From the NCBI RefSeq assembly GCF_954871325.1, contig NC_088776.1:52346569-52410568 (forward strand): 64,000 nucleotides of DNA. Direction: 5' to 3'. Of the stretch, positions 44,505 to 57,125 are shown in pieces; position 1 is the stretch's first letter, and each line of letters starts with the position of its first letter. The DNA is from Gordionus sp. m RMFG-2023 (taxonomy: Eukaryota; Nematomorpha; Gordioida; Chordodea; Parachordodidae). The position numbers and the translations under genes were made by a program. The notes below the pieces were generated by a model. It was not told the DNA's origin, ran no database searches, and worked only from the letters and a program-made list of their open reading frames with translations.

Positions 44505-45705
44505 CCTGCCTATAGGATTTTAAAATCACCTGTGACTGTGAAATAGTTCTTATGGTTATTTTTTATATTTCTCTTTTTCGAAGACCTTGCCATTACACGG
44601 AGTATAATGTGAAATAAATAAATTTTGTTAATGTATCATATATTTAAATTAAGGCAAAAGAGAGTTATGTTGAAACTAGTAAATTAGTGGTTTTCTTTAA
44701 ATCAAAAATCTATAATACAACTCTCATTCATGAATACCAAAAATCAGAATATATAGGCAATAATTTTTGATGCCTACGTATCTCAGACACTTTTAGGCGA
44801 GCCTCGTACAGAGTTGCCAGGTAATATTGAGAAGGCTAGGGCAATTTAAAAATGTGTAATATACCAAATTGATGAAACTTTAGCAAAATCGGCAGCAATT
44901 TTAACAATTTCCTTCCACATTTTTATTTAAAAATAAATTTTTTGAATATAAATATTATAATGCTTAGATTCAATTTATTGAAAACATATAGTCACAAAAT
45001 CATAATCATAATATAGCACATAATTATCACATTTCATATTCATAATCATATACACCTCATTATAAAAATCCATGCCGTACATAGCATCTTCATGAACTTA
45101 TCTCTGATCATCTGATTGATGATTGCTTGTCTATATCCCAAAGTGGGTAAATCGTTACAAATATATTTAAAAAGATATTATAAAGGTGAGTAATTTTTGT
45201 TAGATTATAGTATTTCGATTCGATCAAGGTTTTAGAAATTTTACTAGAAGATTTCCCGTCGCTAAATTTGAAAAGAATTAAATACTTAGATATAAAACGA
45301 TTTAAGAATTTATTTTTAAAAAAATATCAGTAGATTTTTTTTAAAATTAAAATGACGTAAAAACCGAACGCATTACTTATAATTTGTTATTATAAAATAC
45401 AAAAACTAATTTCTGTAAATGTGTGTGCTTATTTTATGATAAATAAACATATTTTTAATGATAACAATTTAAAATAATAAAAACACAACAATAAATCGTA
45501 AATATAGTTATGACAAGTATATAAATAAAAATCAACAATACCATCGGTTAGAACTAAGCCCGTTTAAATTAGGGTTGAAGTCCTGCAAAAGGGTCTTAGA
45601 GGAGCTAAAATAGATCATACATACAAGACAAATTTTTTTACCTGAAACCCAGACTTCGCTTGAAGAAGGATTGTTTTGGTTTACTTGTTTAAGGATAGTT
45701 GATTT
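44505..45705. other. No gene recognised
   Basis: AT-rich with short degenerate frames only. Confidence 0.4.
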
Positions 45706-46545
45706 CAAAGATGTGAACCCTAGAAAAAAAACGGCAACCGGGTCCAGGTTTATAGTTAAAAACTTTATAAAAGGATTTATGGTTTGGGTTAAGGATACGG
45801 GGGGTTGAAGAGCCTAAAAAATACTAAATATTAACAAAATAACATTTTACATTTTTACTAAAAAATTGAAAAATCCTTTATCTTACAATCATTTTTATTT
45901 TTTATATTTTTAATTCAAAAGGCATCAAACAAAATTAAACATACCGAAACTTTGAAAAAGTGGTTATATTTACTTGATAAACGTATTTTCAAAATAGAAC
46001 CATAATAACCAATTGTTTATTTTATATCAAAAAATCATTTTAAAGCTTACATGAAAATGAAATAAATGATTTTATAGTGGGTTTTATATTGTATCATACA
46101 AAAATATACCCCAAAAGTGGGTTATACTTTAGCCTAGCATGGATGAATAGCTTAAATTAAATTATAAACGGAATATCTAGAAATAGTAGTATTAGTCCTT
46201 TCTAGATTTTATATTTTTGGTCCTATGCTTTCTGAAATTGATATAGATACATGATAAGCAATTATTATATTGTTAGCATATTAATTTATTTATAAGAAAA
46301 CTTTAAAAATAAATTCAAACAACCAAAAATTTTGAAAAATGTGAAGGAAATGGAAAATGACGAATTAAATCCCTTTTTATTTATTTTCATGAATTTTAAA
46401 TATATTTATTATTTTCAGAAATTTATAAAAAAAAATTTTGATACCTTGAACTCTCAAATTTTTAATAAGGGTCAGGTTTGGGTTCTAGATCAGCAAATAT
46501 ATGAGGGTTCCAAGTGTTCGGGCAGGGTCCGAGTTCATATCCCTG
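45706..46545. mobile_element. Non-autonomous hAT-like element with GGTTC boxes
   Basis: The left end is CAAAGATGTGAACCC, and the complement of the right end is CAGGGATATGAACTC. Flanking octamers GTTGATTT and GTTAATAT agree at 6 of 8. Subterminal GGGTTC/GGGTCC boxes resemble those at 37278-37440. About 840 bp, non-coding. Confidence 0.5.
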
Positions 46546-47017
46546 GTTAATATTTCATTCAATGATCCTATGTTAAGGATAATATATCGATTAAATAATT
46601 CATAATTGTTAGGTTTTTTACATTATTGTGATAGTTTATCTTAATTTGTTATAACCTTGTGGATAAATATTTGCGCCACCATTTATTTACTTATTATCTT
46701 ATAAAATCAAAAACTCCATTTTGAAATTAAATGTTAAAAATGAATTATTATTATAATATTGCTCCTTAAAATTATATTTATTTAGAAAAGAATTCTAAAC
46801 AGGTAAATTTATATTAATAGTTAAATATGATATAATCTAATAATTTAATATAATATTAAGAACAAGAACAAAAGTTTTAAAATATTTAATATTATGGTTT
46901 AATGTTATGTTTTTATTAAATTTATTTTTCATATTGCATTTATTAAAAATTATAGTCTAACCTAGTTTATCTATTAAATTCACTATTTTTCCTTAAACCC
47001 ATATGATTATATTTCAG
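46546..47017. other. AT-rich flank or intron before the zinc-finger gene
   Basis: It ends in an acceptor-like TATATTTCAG (47008-47017). No upstream coding exon was found here, so this may be an intron behind a non-coding first exon, or promoter DNA. Confidence 0.4.
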
Positions 47018-47134
47018 AAATGAAACCTCATTCTGCATTAATATGTGATATATGTGGTGAAGATTTCTCAATAAAATCCTTATTGTATAGACATTTAGCT
47101 AATCATACAGCAGCTGATGAATCTCAAATAAAAA
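47018..47134 (+). CDS. C2H2 zinc-finger gene, first visible exon
   Basis: After the acceptor TTTCAG at 47017 comes AA-ATG (Met at 47020), then one C2H2 finger, LICDICGEDFSIKSLLYRHL with ANH (C-x2-C-x12-H-x4-H). The exon ends CAAATAAAAA|GTAATT in phase 1 and joins 47183 to give QIKRYEEIS across an intron of only 48 bp. The Met could be the true start if the upstream exon is non-coding. Otherwise the N-terminus lies further left. It belongs to the same gene as 47183-48935 and 57126-60846. Confidence 0.75.
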
Positions 47135-47182
47135 GTAATTTTCAAATATTTTAATTATAAAAATTAATGACACATTATTAAG

Positions 47183-48935
47183 GGTATGAAGAGATATCAC
47201 CAAATTTCCTATGCAAAATTTGCTTGAAGGAATTTAACACTTCATTACGTTTAAGAATTCATGAAAAAATACATACCAATGATACTTATATAAATTCAAT
47301 TACTACAAATAATTCTATAACATATCCAGAACCCAAGGCCAGATCAAACATTATCAAAAATATAATTAAATCACCAATATCAACCTTATCTAACAACAAG
47401 TATACTTGCCAAGTCTGTGGAAAATTTTTTAAAAATAAAATTTATCTCAAAAAACATTTGGAATCACATATTGATAAAAGCAGTTTTGTATGCTTATTAT
47501 GCAATAAGGAATTATCATCAGAATGGGATCTGCAGAAACATGAAGTAATTCATTCACGAACCAAAAATAACAAATGTGATTATTGCGAAAAAGTGTTTTC
47601 GATTGATAAGCACCTTATCAGGCATCAAAATACCTTTCACAAGATAATTATTGCTAATTCAATTCCTCATTCTAATGATAAACTTTCAGATGTTACAATG
47701 TTTTGTGATGAAATTACTAAAATAATCAAAAGCCCAAAAAAGAGAAGTACACAAATGAAATCATCCACAGAAATTAATGAAACTTATACAAACAACATTC
47801 AAGAATCATTAGTTAATAATAATAATAGTACTGACCTAAAAACTAACATAAATTATGATCAGCAATCTCAATATGATTCATATCCTAACAATATAACAAA
47901 TGAACAAAAAATGAACTCAGAGGGTGAAATATTACAAAATGACTCTTTTAAACCAAATTCTTACTGCTCCACATGTGAAACAGATTTAAATGCTGTTACC
48001 AAAAAATTGCATGACCGCTTTCATCGTACTATACCTGAAACTTCACAATTTTTCAAAAGACATAAAATATCTCTTTTAAACCTTCCACAACCAAAATCAG
48101 CAACTATGACGGATTCCTCACATTTACATCCTAAACTTCAACTCAAACACCTGTTCTCTGGTCATAGTCATGACATGGGCAGTAGCAACAAGTATTACAA
48201 AAAGGCTCTCATATCAGCCAAAATAACATCAAATAGGCGTGATGAAATGTCCAGGTTAGCAAACCTATCTGCCATAGAACCAGATCTCCTCAACTCCATT
48301 TTTGACTCCTCATTCATAACAAAGGAAGGTATACGACCTCAAGGCCAAGACCTTACATGCCTTTACTGCTCTGCTGGATTTGCCGACCCTGATACTCTTA
48401 AACGTCACTACTTTAGTCATATGGCCTCACCCATGTTTCAATGTGATAGTTGTGGTGAGACATTTCCTGATAAACTTCGCCTGCAAGATCACATAGTTCA
48501 GCACCAACTCGATACTATGTTTACATGCAATGTTTGTGCTAAAACCCTGCCTGATGCAGAAACTCTCAGAGTTCATGAACTTGCACAGCAGCATGGACCT
48601 ACTTTGCCTCCTCCCCATCTTGGTAATTCCTGCACCACCAACCTTTCACATTTTATATTACCCCAATTAGAATCCATGCCTACCACTGAATTTAATTTGC
48701 CTGCTTTACCAAACAACACCACGGTGCCCAGTTTTAATATGAAAATACCTGGAGGACCTGTACAAAATTCCTATTACACCCTTTGTCCAGTGTGTGGTAA
48801 ACATTTTGATCGTGAAGAGAAACGACAAGTCCATTATCAACTGTACCATGCCAAAAGAGCTCCATATTTTTGTGCCTTTTGCCCCACTAATGCATCTTTT
48901 GATCAGAAGATTTTGTTGCTTAAACATCTCAAAAG
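47183..48935 (+). CDS. C2H2 zinc-finger gene, middle exon
   Basis: About 584 codons. Fingers in order: FLCKICLKEFNTSLRLRIHE..H, YTCQVCGKFFKNKIYLKKHL..H, FVCLLCNKELSSEWDLQKHE..H and NKCDYCEKVFSIDKHLIRHQ..H. A 110-residue Asn/Ser-rich linker (47640-47960) follows, then a degenerate CSTCETDLN finger, a second linker, and fingers starting LTCLYC, FQCDSCGETF, FTCNVCAKTL and TLCPVCGKHF. The last finger (FCAFCPTNASFDQ) is cut by the phase-2 donor CTCAAAAG|GTAATA. Its second His is supplied by the exon at 57126 (HLKRYH). The wide, irregular finger spacing differs from KRAB-type tandem arrays. Likely a nuclear DNA- or RNA-binding regulator; target unknown. Confidence 0.9.
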
Positions 48936-49821
48936 GTAATAACAAATTTATATTTCTACTAATCTGCATCATATATATTTGGCCTCTGAAAATTTTGTTG
49001 CATAACAAAAAAATTAATATTTTCAAAAATTAAATGGATTATTTTTCCCAATTAAATACCTTCTTGCATCTATTGTTCTGACAGCCATTGAGTTTATTAG
49101 ATTTCGACAATTTCCATTTAAAATAAATTACATTTATCTAGAATTGTTATTTGAAGATTCATTCTAATAGTGGATTAGAAATTTACAACAATTTTGAACC
49201 CATAAATCCTTATATTATGTTTTCAATTTAAAGTTCATTTTAAACAATCTGAATTAAAGGTACCCCTGATTACTTATTAAACCCTTTTTGGTCCAGCATA
49301 TATATTTTTTGTAAAATTTAATAAAAAGGGAAAGAATAGATTAGGGACAATTAACAAAGAAGTAAAGTCAAAGGTATATGCCTAATGATTAAGTTTATTC
49401 ATTACAAATGGCACATCTCTTTCTAATAAAAATGGGATAGCTGTTATAATTCAAAAATATCTTTTAACATCAGGATTGTGCCTATATAGTTGGGTTAAAT
49501 GTTATTCCCTAACTTGTCTAACAATACACTGGTAAAAGTGAAAGACATCCCTTGGTGACAATAATTGGGAAAATTATTTTAGTACAAGATATACACATTT
49601 CAAAATCTATGCTTGCAATTTTTGGGAAAAATACCCATAGAAAGGCCATAATTTTTTAAAGAAAACATATCTTTTCTTATATTTATTAGTTAAAAAATAT
49701 AATCACATACAATTAAAGGTTTAATCATGATTATATTTATTGTATAAAACTATTTAAAAAGTTTTGAGCCACCATTGAAAGTAGCATCCATATAAATAAA
49801 GTGGACCCTAAAAAGATAGGA

Positions 49822-49942
49822 ATGAATGGATAAAAAAAAATAATAATAAAAATTTGCCAATTTTTGTGCATTTATGTTCAGCATGAATGGATAAAAAAAA
49901 TAATAATAAAAATTTGCCAATTTTTGTGCATTTATGTTCAGC
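49822..49942. repeat. Tandem duplication, 61-bp unit
   Basis: Two almost identical head-to-tail copies (49822-49882 and 49883-49942) differ by one A in a homopolymer. Unit begins ATGAATGGATAAAA and ends TTATGTTCAGC. In the intron, very recent. Confidence 0.92.
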
Positions 49943-50689
49943 AAGTAATGCTATGCAGAATTTATTTTAGGCAAAGATAGCCTTGTTGTTTGAATAACAT
50001 GAACCATAATTGTCTTTTGTATGTAGCACTTTTGATTTTTGCCTGGCAAAAAAATCCAATTTCCTCTTATGCATAGCTTTTTAATACATTTTATGCATAC
50101 TCAAATATTTATTTAAAAGAATTTGGCCTTTTAATTTATTTATTGTAATTAAAAGTTCATAAAACTCTTTTTAGTATTATGATCATGAACCTTAGCTATT
50201 ATAAAAAAAGCTATTTAATATGCCTCTTCCATTAAAATGTTTTCTTCTACACTTAACAGGTTATCTTTATTATGAGAATATAAATAATTGTTATAAAATA
50301 CTAAATTTTTATTAAATTTTATAAATTTATACTGAGCGTTTTGTTTCAAAAAAATTAATTGATTTATTGGATTTTCTTCAATAATTAAAAATTAATTTAC
50401 AGACAAAATTAGTAACTAATTTACCTAGGTTAGTTAGGATTTCTGAATGGATTATATCAGTGATTCTTAGAAAATTTCTAAATAAATAAATTAGTGAAAT
50501 ATTTAGGGATGTACGGATATTTTTTATCGGATCAGGCCGATATTTCATCTATTATAATATATCGGTTTGGCCAATATTATAAAATGGCCTTTTTAAAAAT
50601 AAAATGTTATAAATTAAAAAAAAAAGTTATATCTAAAATCATTTATTTTTATAAATAAAATCGTAATCCATATTTTTAAAAATTTTTTT

Positions 50690-53600
50690 TTTCTCTTTAG
50701 CTTTCACCTTTTCTGGTGATAAGCTCCTTCAACATCTCTCTCCACTTTATGTTATTAATACAATCTCTTTTATCTAATTTATACTTCTTTATATTGGCTC
50801 TAACTTTATGGCCCCATTGAAGTTTTGGCCTTCCTCTTTTACGTTTGCCCATCACTTCCAAACTCTTAACTTTATTTCCTATGTAGTTCATAGGCCTTCT
50901 CATTGTGTGCCCATACCACCTAAGTCTATTTACCATTAACTTAGTCTTAATGGGCACTACCTTTAAACTACTTAGTATTCTTGTACTGCGCACTTTATCC
51001 TTTCTTGTTACCCCAGCAATCATCCTCAGCATTCTCATCTCCATGGTTTGTAGACTTCTCTCGTCTGATTCTTTGGTTGGCCATGTTTCCGAACTATATA
51101 GAATAGTTGGTTGTATTATGGAACTGTAAAGTTTTCCCTTTAATTTGTGTGGGATTCTTTTATCAAATAGCACTCCAGATAAAGATCTCCACTTTAGCCA
51201 CCCTTGATTAATCTTACTCTTTATCTCTTTTTCTATTGTGCCGTTTGTTTGTATAGTGGAGCCCAAATATTTGCATCTTTCAATTGCCGATATCTGCCAT
51301 TCAATACTCTCTGTTTCATCTCCTCCTATCACCATATACTCCGTCTTTTCTCTATTTACTTTTAATCCATGCGTTTCCAGGATATTTATCCAACTCACTA
51401 GTCTTTCTTTCATTTCATCCTTAGATTCGGCAAGTATCACAATATCATCTGCAAATATCATATTCCACGGGTTTGAGGTATAGACTGTGCTAATACATCT
51501 ATTACTGTAATAAAGAAAAGTGGGCTGAGAGCCGACCCTTGATGAACTCCTTCGGCTATTGTGAAGCCTGCTGAGGTACCTGTTGTGCTACGGACCATTG
51601 TTATATGGCCCATATACATATCCTGTATTATTCTTATATATTTTTCGGGAACATTTTTGTGGCGTATCGCCCACCAGATAAGTTTTCTTGGGATTCTATC
51701 AAAGGCCTTTTCTAGATCGAGAAAGACCATGTGTAGCTTTTTGTTCTTTTCCCTGTATTTTTCACTCATTTGCCTAATTGCGTGGATAGCATCGGTTGTT
51801 GATCTTCCAGGCATAAAGCCAAACTGAGTCTCTCCTATTTCGATTATATCTCTTAATCTTTTTTCTATTATTTTTTCGTATAGTTTTAGACAGTGTGACA
51901 TTAGTTTTATGCCCCTGTAATTTTGACAATTATGTGGATCCACTTTATTTTTGAAGATAGGAACTAGATAGCTCTGCCTCCATTTTTGGGGAACCTCTTC
52001 ATTTCCAAGTATCTTATTGTATAGATTTGTGAGGAGATGTATTCCATCATCTCCTAGTGCTTTAAGGCTTTCTATTGGAATAACGTCTGGACCCCTAGCT
52101 TTGATGTTTTTCATATGCTTGAGGAATGTGATTATTTCTTGTTGTGTTATAGGTTGTACAAGGTTTGACAAGGGGAGTGTTCGTCTAGATGCAGTATGTG
52201 CGGATTAAAGTTGAGAAGCTCCTGAAAATATTCTCTCCATCTACTCATTATTTCTTTTTCCTTTATTATCAATTTCCCATCTTTATTTTTGATTACTTTC
52301 GGAGCTCCGTTTATATCCCTAGAGTTCTTTTCTCGCTGTTTGGCTAATCTGTATATTTTATTTTGCCCTTCTTTGGTATGTAGATCTTCGTACATGTCAT
52401 CGTATGCCATAGATTTGGCTCTAGCTACCGCTTTTGTAGCTAATCTCTTGGATTTTTTGTATCTTGTCTTGTCATCTGCGTTTTTGGATTTGTACCATAT
52501 TTTATAAAGGGCTTTTTTCTCCTGTATAGTGGTTTGTACCTCTTCATTCCACCACCATAGTTCTTTATATTATTTGTTGCCTCCTCTTGTCAAGCCTAGT
52601 GTCGATTTGGCAGTGTCTATTAATCTGGATGAAAGGTCTGTCCACATTTTTTCACTGACTTGTGAGGCATCTATTGTTTCAATGTTTGCATTGATTGCAA
52701 AGGCATCTGTCATTGTTTTTAATTTGCCCCATTTGATGCATGGTTCCAGTTTTATCTTGTTTTGAGTGGATTTATTTGAGATGTGTAAATCCATGACTAG
52801 TAGCTTGTGTTGTGCGGCGATATCTTCTCCTGGAATGACTTTGCAGTCTATTACATCTTTTAATCTTCTGCGAGAGATTAGTATGTAATCTATCTGTGTT
52901 TTCCTTGTACCACTTTCGTATGTTATTAAATGACTATCCTTTTTCCTATAGTAGGTGTTGGTTAAGGCAAGGTCGAAGGCTTGCACAAATTTCAGTATAT
53001 GCTCTCCTTCATCATTTCTTTTTCCATATCCAAAACCACCATGATGCCTTTTGTAGCTATCTCTTGCTTTCCCCACATGCGCATTTAAGTCACCACCAAT
53101 TATGACTAGGTCATCCTTAGGGATTTCCATTACAGCTTCATCGAGGATAGCTCTAAAATCATCTTTCTCTTCTTCTTTGCAACCCGTTTGAGGAGCATAT
53201 AATGAAAGGATGTGTAGTATTGATTGACCAATGCAGAGTTTTATCTTCATTAGTCTTTCAGAGATCCTGTTGACTTCTACAACTGAGGAGGTTAGATCTT
53301 GACTGAGGATGATGCCGACACCGTTTCTATTGCTAACAAGTCCATTATAGTACAATTTATACCCATCTCCAATCATCAAAGTCTTCTGTCCTTTCCATTT
53401 CGTCTCTTGTATGCACGCTATATCAACTTTTCTCTTGTTCAACATTGATGCCAATTCTCTCGTCTTACCTTTAAGCGTCCCAATATTCAAACTTGCCAGT
53501 CTTGTCTTCTTTGCTTTGACCTTTACTTTATTTTCACAGGATGGAGGTCTACACCCTGTTCGTCGCATGGAGGGAACGCCCTAGCTTTCATATTCATATT

Positions 53601-53760
53601 TTCATTTGTGTCCTTCATTTTGTTTATTGGACAGGTATCCTTAGCACCCGGCTGTCCAGGCCTGTCGGTGACCGGGGTGTCATCTCTAAGCTCCGAAATT
53701 CATCATACCATATGTCTTTACACATCAGTCATCGAAGAAAAACTTGAAAGTTTTTATGGT
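50690..53760 (-). mobile_element. RTE-like LINE in the intron, antisense
   Basis: A non-LTR retrotransposon with an apurinic endonuclease followed by reverse transcriptase in one original reading frame. Its 3' end lies just after the final stop (GAAAGCTAAAGAG then an A-rich tail near 50690), as is typical of the short 3' UTRs of RTE elements. The 5' part (53570-53760) is GC-richer non-coding. The 5' boundary is uncertain because a tRNA-like sequence follows immediately at 53764-53840. No clear target duplication was found. Confidence 0.85.
50697..53568 (-). pseudogene. LINE endonuclease-reverse transcriptase, lightly damaged
   Basis: Endonuclease (53568-52570): RLASLNIGTLKGKTRELASM, IACIQETKWKG, NGVGIILSQ, LSLYAPQTGC, GGDLNAHVGKARD, TQIDYILISRR and AAQHKLLVMDL, i.e. 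all usual metal and catalytic sites (N, E, D-x-N, D, H). Linker (to 52147): ELWWWNEEVQ and YFQELLNF. Reverse transcriptase (52171-50697): KARGPDVIP, QNYRGIKLMSHCLKLYEKII, FGFMPGRSTTDAIHA, FLDLEKAFDRIPR, EGVHQGSALSPLFF, FADD, then KYLGSTI and GRPKLQWGHKV. One in-frame TAA lies at 52568-52570, with one frame change near 52150-52175 and one near 51460. Best match is the RTE clade (including plant RTE and the "craniofacial development protein 2-like" entries). The damage is light, so the insertion is young. Confidence 0.88.
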
Positions 53761-53763
53761 TCT

Positions 53764-53840
53764 TACCAGGATTGAACCTGCGTCCTTGTTCATACTCGTG
53801 TTTACAAGCGTACATCTTACCCATTAGGCCCATATTGTTA
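53764..53840 (-). other. tRNA-like sequence upstream of the LINE
   Basis: On the minus strand a box A-like GGCCTAATGGGTAAG (53816-53830) and box B GGTTCAATCC (53769-53778) are about 37 bp apart. The T arm CAGG-TTCAAT-CCTG is perfect. Box A resembles arginine tRNAs. A normal 7-bp acceptor stem and anticodon stem cannot be drawn, so this is a tRNA-derived promoter or SINE head, not a working tRNA. It has the same orientation as the LINE, about 200 bp before its first Met. Confidence 0.6.
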
Positions 53841-54159
53841 TTTTTTTTGCGCATTCTGTTTATAAAAGTGTGCGATAATCTCTTCAGAATCTATTTTTAG
53901 TCAAGCTGGTGATATTGACAGTTACCATCGCTGCAGGCTGATATTTGATAAATTGGAAATTTTGTTTCTTCTAATGAGAAATCTTCAATATATTAATGTT
54001 AAATATTATTTTAAATATTTATTTAAATTTCATATATAGATTAATGTTGTTACTTATTATATAAAAGTGATTTAACAATAAAAATATTTTATATACTTTT
54101 AGAATTGCAATAGAATTGAATATAAACTATAACTGATCATTATAATATATTTAATTTAC

Positions 54160-55080
54160 TTAGGTTGGTTAGGTGCTCATAAATGATGATGGAGGAAATA
54201 TTTCAGATGATATTTTAAAATAAAATGTTATTATATTTTACTTTGAATGGCTATTGATACAGTATGTAAGCTCATAAGATCAACTATGAAATGTATTTAA
54301 AATTCATAAATCTTAGAATTATATTTTCTTTGTGTGGCTCTTGATAAAACTTGTAAAAGATCAGTTAAGAAAAAAATTACAAGAAATTTAAAATGAAATA
54401 ACTTTAGAATTCAATTTTATCAGTTAATCTTGTTGTTATATCTAAGCAGACAGGAGAATATAATTATTTTATATAAAATTAATAAAAAATGTATCATTGC
54501 ATTGTTTGGATATATGAAAGATGATAAGCTTAGGGAATATTGTAATATAATATTTATAAATGTTTAAATTGAGCAATAAGCTTAAGTTAAATTGATCATA
54601 AAAATTTTAAGCTTAAACAAAATTTTGCAAAACATGTATAAAACATCTAAGCAAAAAAACACCTAGTATCTTTCATATTTCCAAACAATTCACTGGTACA
54701 TTTTTTCTTAATCTTATATAGAATAATTATATTATAGCTCCTGCCTGCTTAGACATAACAACACAAGATTAACTGATACTGAAAGTAAATTAAGAATTCT
54801 AAAGTTATTTCATTTTAAATTTCTGTAAATTTTTTCTTAGCTGATCTTATAAGTTTACAAGTTGCATAGTTACACAAAGAAAAATATAATTCTAAGATTT
54901 TAGAATTTATAAATAAACATTTCATAGATGATCTTATAAGCTTGTGTGCTGTATCATTAGCCACACAAAGTAAAATTATTTTAAGATTTTGTAAATTTTT
55001 TTCTTAACTGATTTTAGCTACAAGTTTACTCATTATTTTATTTTAAAATTATTTCCATTTAATAGTATAACCAACCAATT
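54160..55080. mobile_element. Long inverted-repeat (foldback) element, about 920 bp
   Basis: Left arm about 54220-54480 and right arm about 54720-54995 are complementary over roughly 260 bp. Paired blocks include CTTAGAATTATATTTT, TTTAAAATGAAATAACTTTA and CAGTTAATCTTGTTG. The spacer is about 240 bp. Outer edges share GGTTGGTTA (54165) and its complement TAACCAACC (about 55068). Within each arm a module containing TATAAGATCA repeats. No protein and no certain target duplication. The superfamily is undetermined. Confidence 0.75.
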
Positions 55081-55104
55081 ATTGGATATGTTACTATATC
55101 ATAA

Positions 55105-55260
55105 ATCAGACACCTGCAGACATTTACACGTCCCTGCCCAGATTTTTTTTCAACTCATTCCGGGTTTTATATTTTCTGGCCCGGTCTGGGTTTTTTTTTA
55201 AAAAAAAATATGAGCCTGGCCCACATTTTTTAAAAATATATTACACTTATTTAAATTTTT
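55105..55260 (+). mobile_element. Partial GGCC-rich mini-hAT
   Basis: CAGACACCTGCAGACAT at 55108, then GGCCCGGTCTGGG and GCCTGGCCCA patches between T/A runs, as in 18119, 23009 and 39251. The right end was not found. Confidence 0.5.
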
Positions 55261-55919
55261 TAAAATATATTGCCCGTTTTCATAAGTATATGGCCACGTA
55301 TGATATCCAGTATTGGTTTTAACAAATTGTAACTTTATGAGCTTTAAAAACTGTAAGTGTTCATATTTTTTTTTAAAGTAACATGGAATTTGAGATGACA
55401 GGAATTGTCATCTTTCATAAATGCATCTTCTGTAGCAAATAGAGAGTATGAACAGTCCATCGAATGTAAATAATGTAGTTTCAAATTCTAAAATCATCCC
55501 AAAATATGGGGTCTCTAACATTGAAAGGCTTTGTAAATTGTGAAATGCAGTCTCTAAGGAGCTAAGGAAGTTATAATCACCAGGTAGAAAATTGTCAGTC
55601 TTCACTCTGACCATAAATATGTTGATATTCATGGTCTGATAATTGAATAGATTTAACCATATTTCTACCATTGTTAGAGGTGAAGGTGTAAATTTGCTCT
55701 GCAGAAATATTATAAGTTTTCATCAGTTTTAATAAAATATTTTTTATATGCTAGCTTGAAGATTTTTCAAATATTTGATTATAGGAAATATAAGGTAATA
55801 AAGATAGAAACACACAAGTAATTTTTTAAAAATCTTTTAGGCGTTTTAAATAAAATAATTATTTTTAATTTAAGCAAATTACTATAAAACATTAATAAGA
55901 TTAAAATATAATATTTTAA

Positions 55920-56028
55920 AACTTATTGAACCCAAACCGAACCGTTTTTATATTTTTTTGGTTAAGGCCGAATAATTAAAGAGGGTTCGGGCTTAAAAGC
56001 GAATTGGGTTAAAGGTTCGGTTTCAATC
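55920..56028. repeat. GGTTCGG-box repeat remnant
   Basis: AACCCAAACCGAACCG, GGGTTCGGGC and GGTTCGGTTTCAATCC lie close together, like the subterminal repeats at 37278-37440. Probably a relic of that hAT family. Confidence 0.45.
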
Positions 56029-57125
56029 CATGATTCCATTAGAGATTTCAAACTTTTTTTGGATAAATTATTGTGTAAATAAGAGTGAATATTATTTTTT
56101 TAACATAGTTCTCTATAAAATATGGTTCTTTTATCGACAGTGGGAACTAAAATCTGTGTTACAACTGGGTAAATATTTTAAAAACTTTTCTTATAAATTT
56201 CAAATAATTTTTAACGTAAAATATAATATTTTAAAATAAGTTTCATTAAGATTTACACCACATTTCTTGCATAATTTAAATGATTTTTTTCTCTTAATGC
56301 ACATTGATTTGGCTTTCTGATATATTCAATGATCCAATCTAGCATATCTTACTTTTTTATGGACTCTGTACTCTAATTCATTTGAAGATTTTGTTCACCT
56401 CCCTTCTGAGGGCTTCTTTCACTATTTCGAAAAATGAAATATAATTGTAAAATTTATGATTAAAATATTCTACATGACGAGATAAATTTGTAATTGTTTT
56501 TAAAGAAAGAGATAATTGAGAATAGAATTAAATTATTTGTTTTAGTTTTATGTTTTAGATAATATAATCTATATTAATATAAAATCTTTTTTTCAATTCA
56601 AGCTCCATGGTTGTTTGAGTTTATAACCTAAAGATTATCTATTAATAATCGTCATCTCCCTATTCTTCTATAATTTCTATCACCAGGTCGCTCAAAAATT
56701 GTTGACGCTGTTTAAATTTATTCTCCAATTATATTACTAACAATTCTTCAATGATGTAATAGCCATATGAATGTTATATGAAAAATTATAAAATTTAGAA
56801 ATATTAAGTAATTGATTTGAATAATTATAATTCTCGGTATTTATCATAACAAATTTTTAGACTACTTTTCCATTGGCTAATTAAATATATCAAAATTTTT
56901 ATGTTAATTTTTGTTACATTAGATAATAAGCTGGCTACCTTGTTAATTTTATTTATTCTATTTTAAACAAAATTTTTGGACCCAGTGCAAATATTATGTT
57001 ACAGATATTTATTCAATAAAAAAAAATAATATATGAATCAGTTACTATTCTAACAAGAACCGGATTTAATAACTGATTCTACTTTTAATTAAGTTTATTT
57101 TATTTAATACACTAAATTTTAAAAG

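Larger units (their letters stand above)
48936..57125 (+). other. 8.2-kb intron of the zinc-finger gene
   Basis: It runs from GTAATA to a ...CTAAATTTTAAAAG acceptor. It contains a 61-bp tandem duplication, an antisense RTE-like LINE, a tRNA-like sequence, a long inverted-repeat element and decayed hAT remnants, all described separately. Between them (48936-49820, 49943-50500, 56030-57125) nothing else is recognised. Confidence 0.85.

Noticed and set aside
49750-49944. Repeat-containing 64-codon peptide
   Set aside because: It arises only from the 61-bp tandem duplication in the intron.
51238-52765. Plus-strand hydrophobic frames across the LINE
   Set aside because: They are complements of the endonuclease/reverse transcriptase frame.
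53764-53840. Functional tRNA gene
   Set aside because: Box A, box B and the T arm are present, but no proper acceptor or anticodon stem can be drawn.
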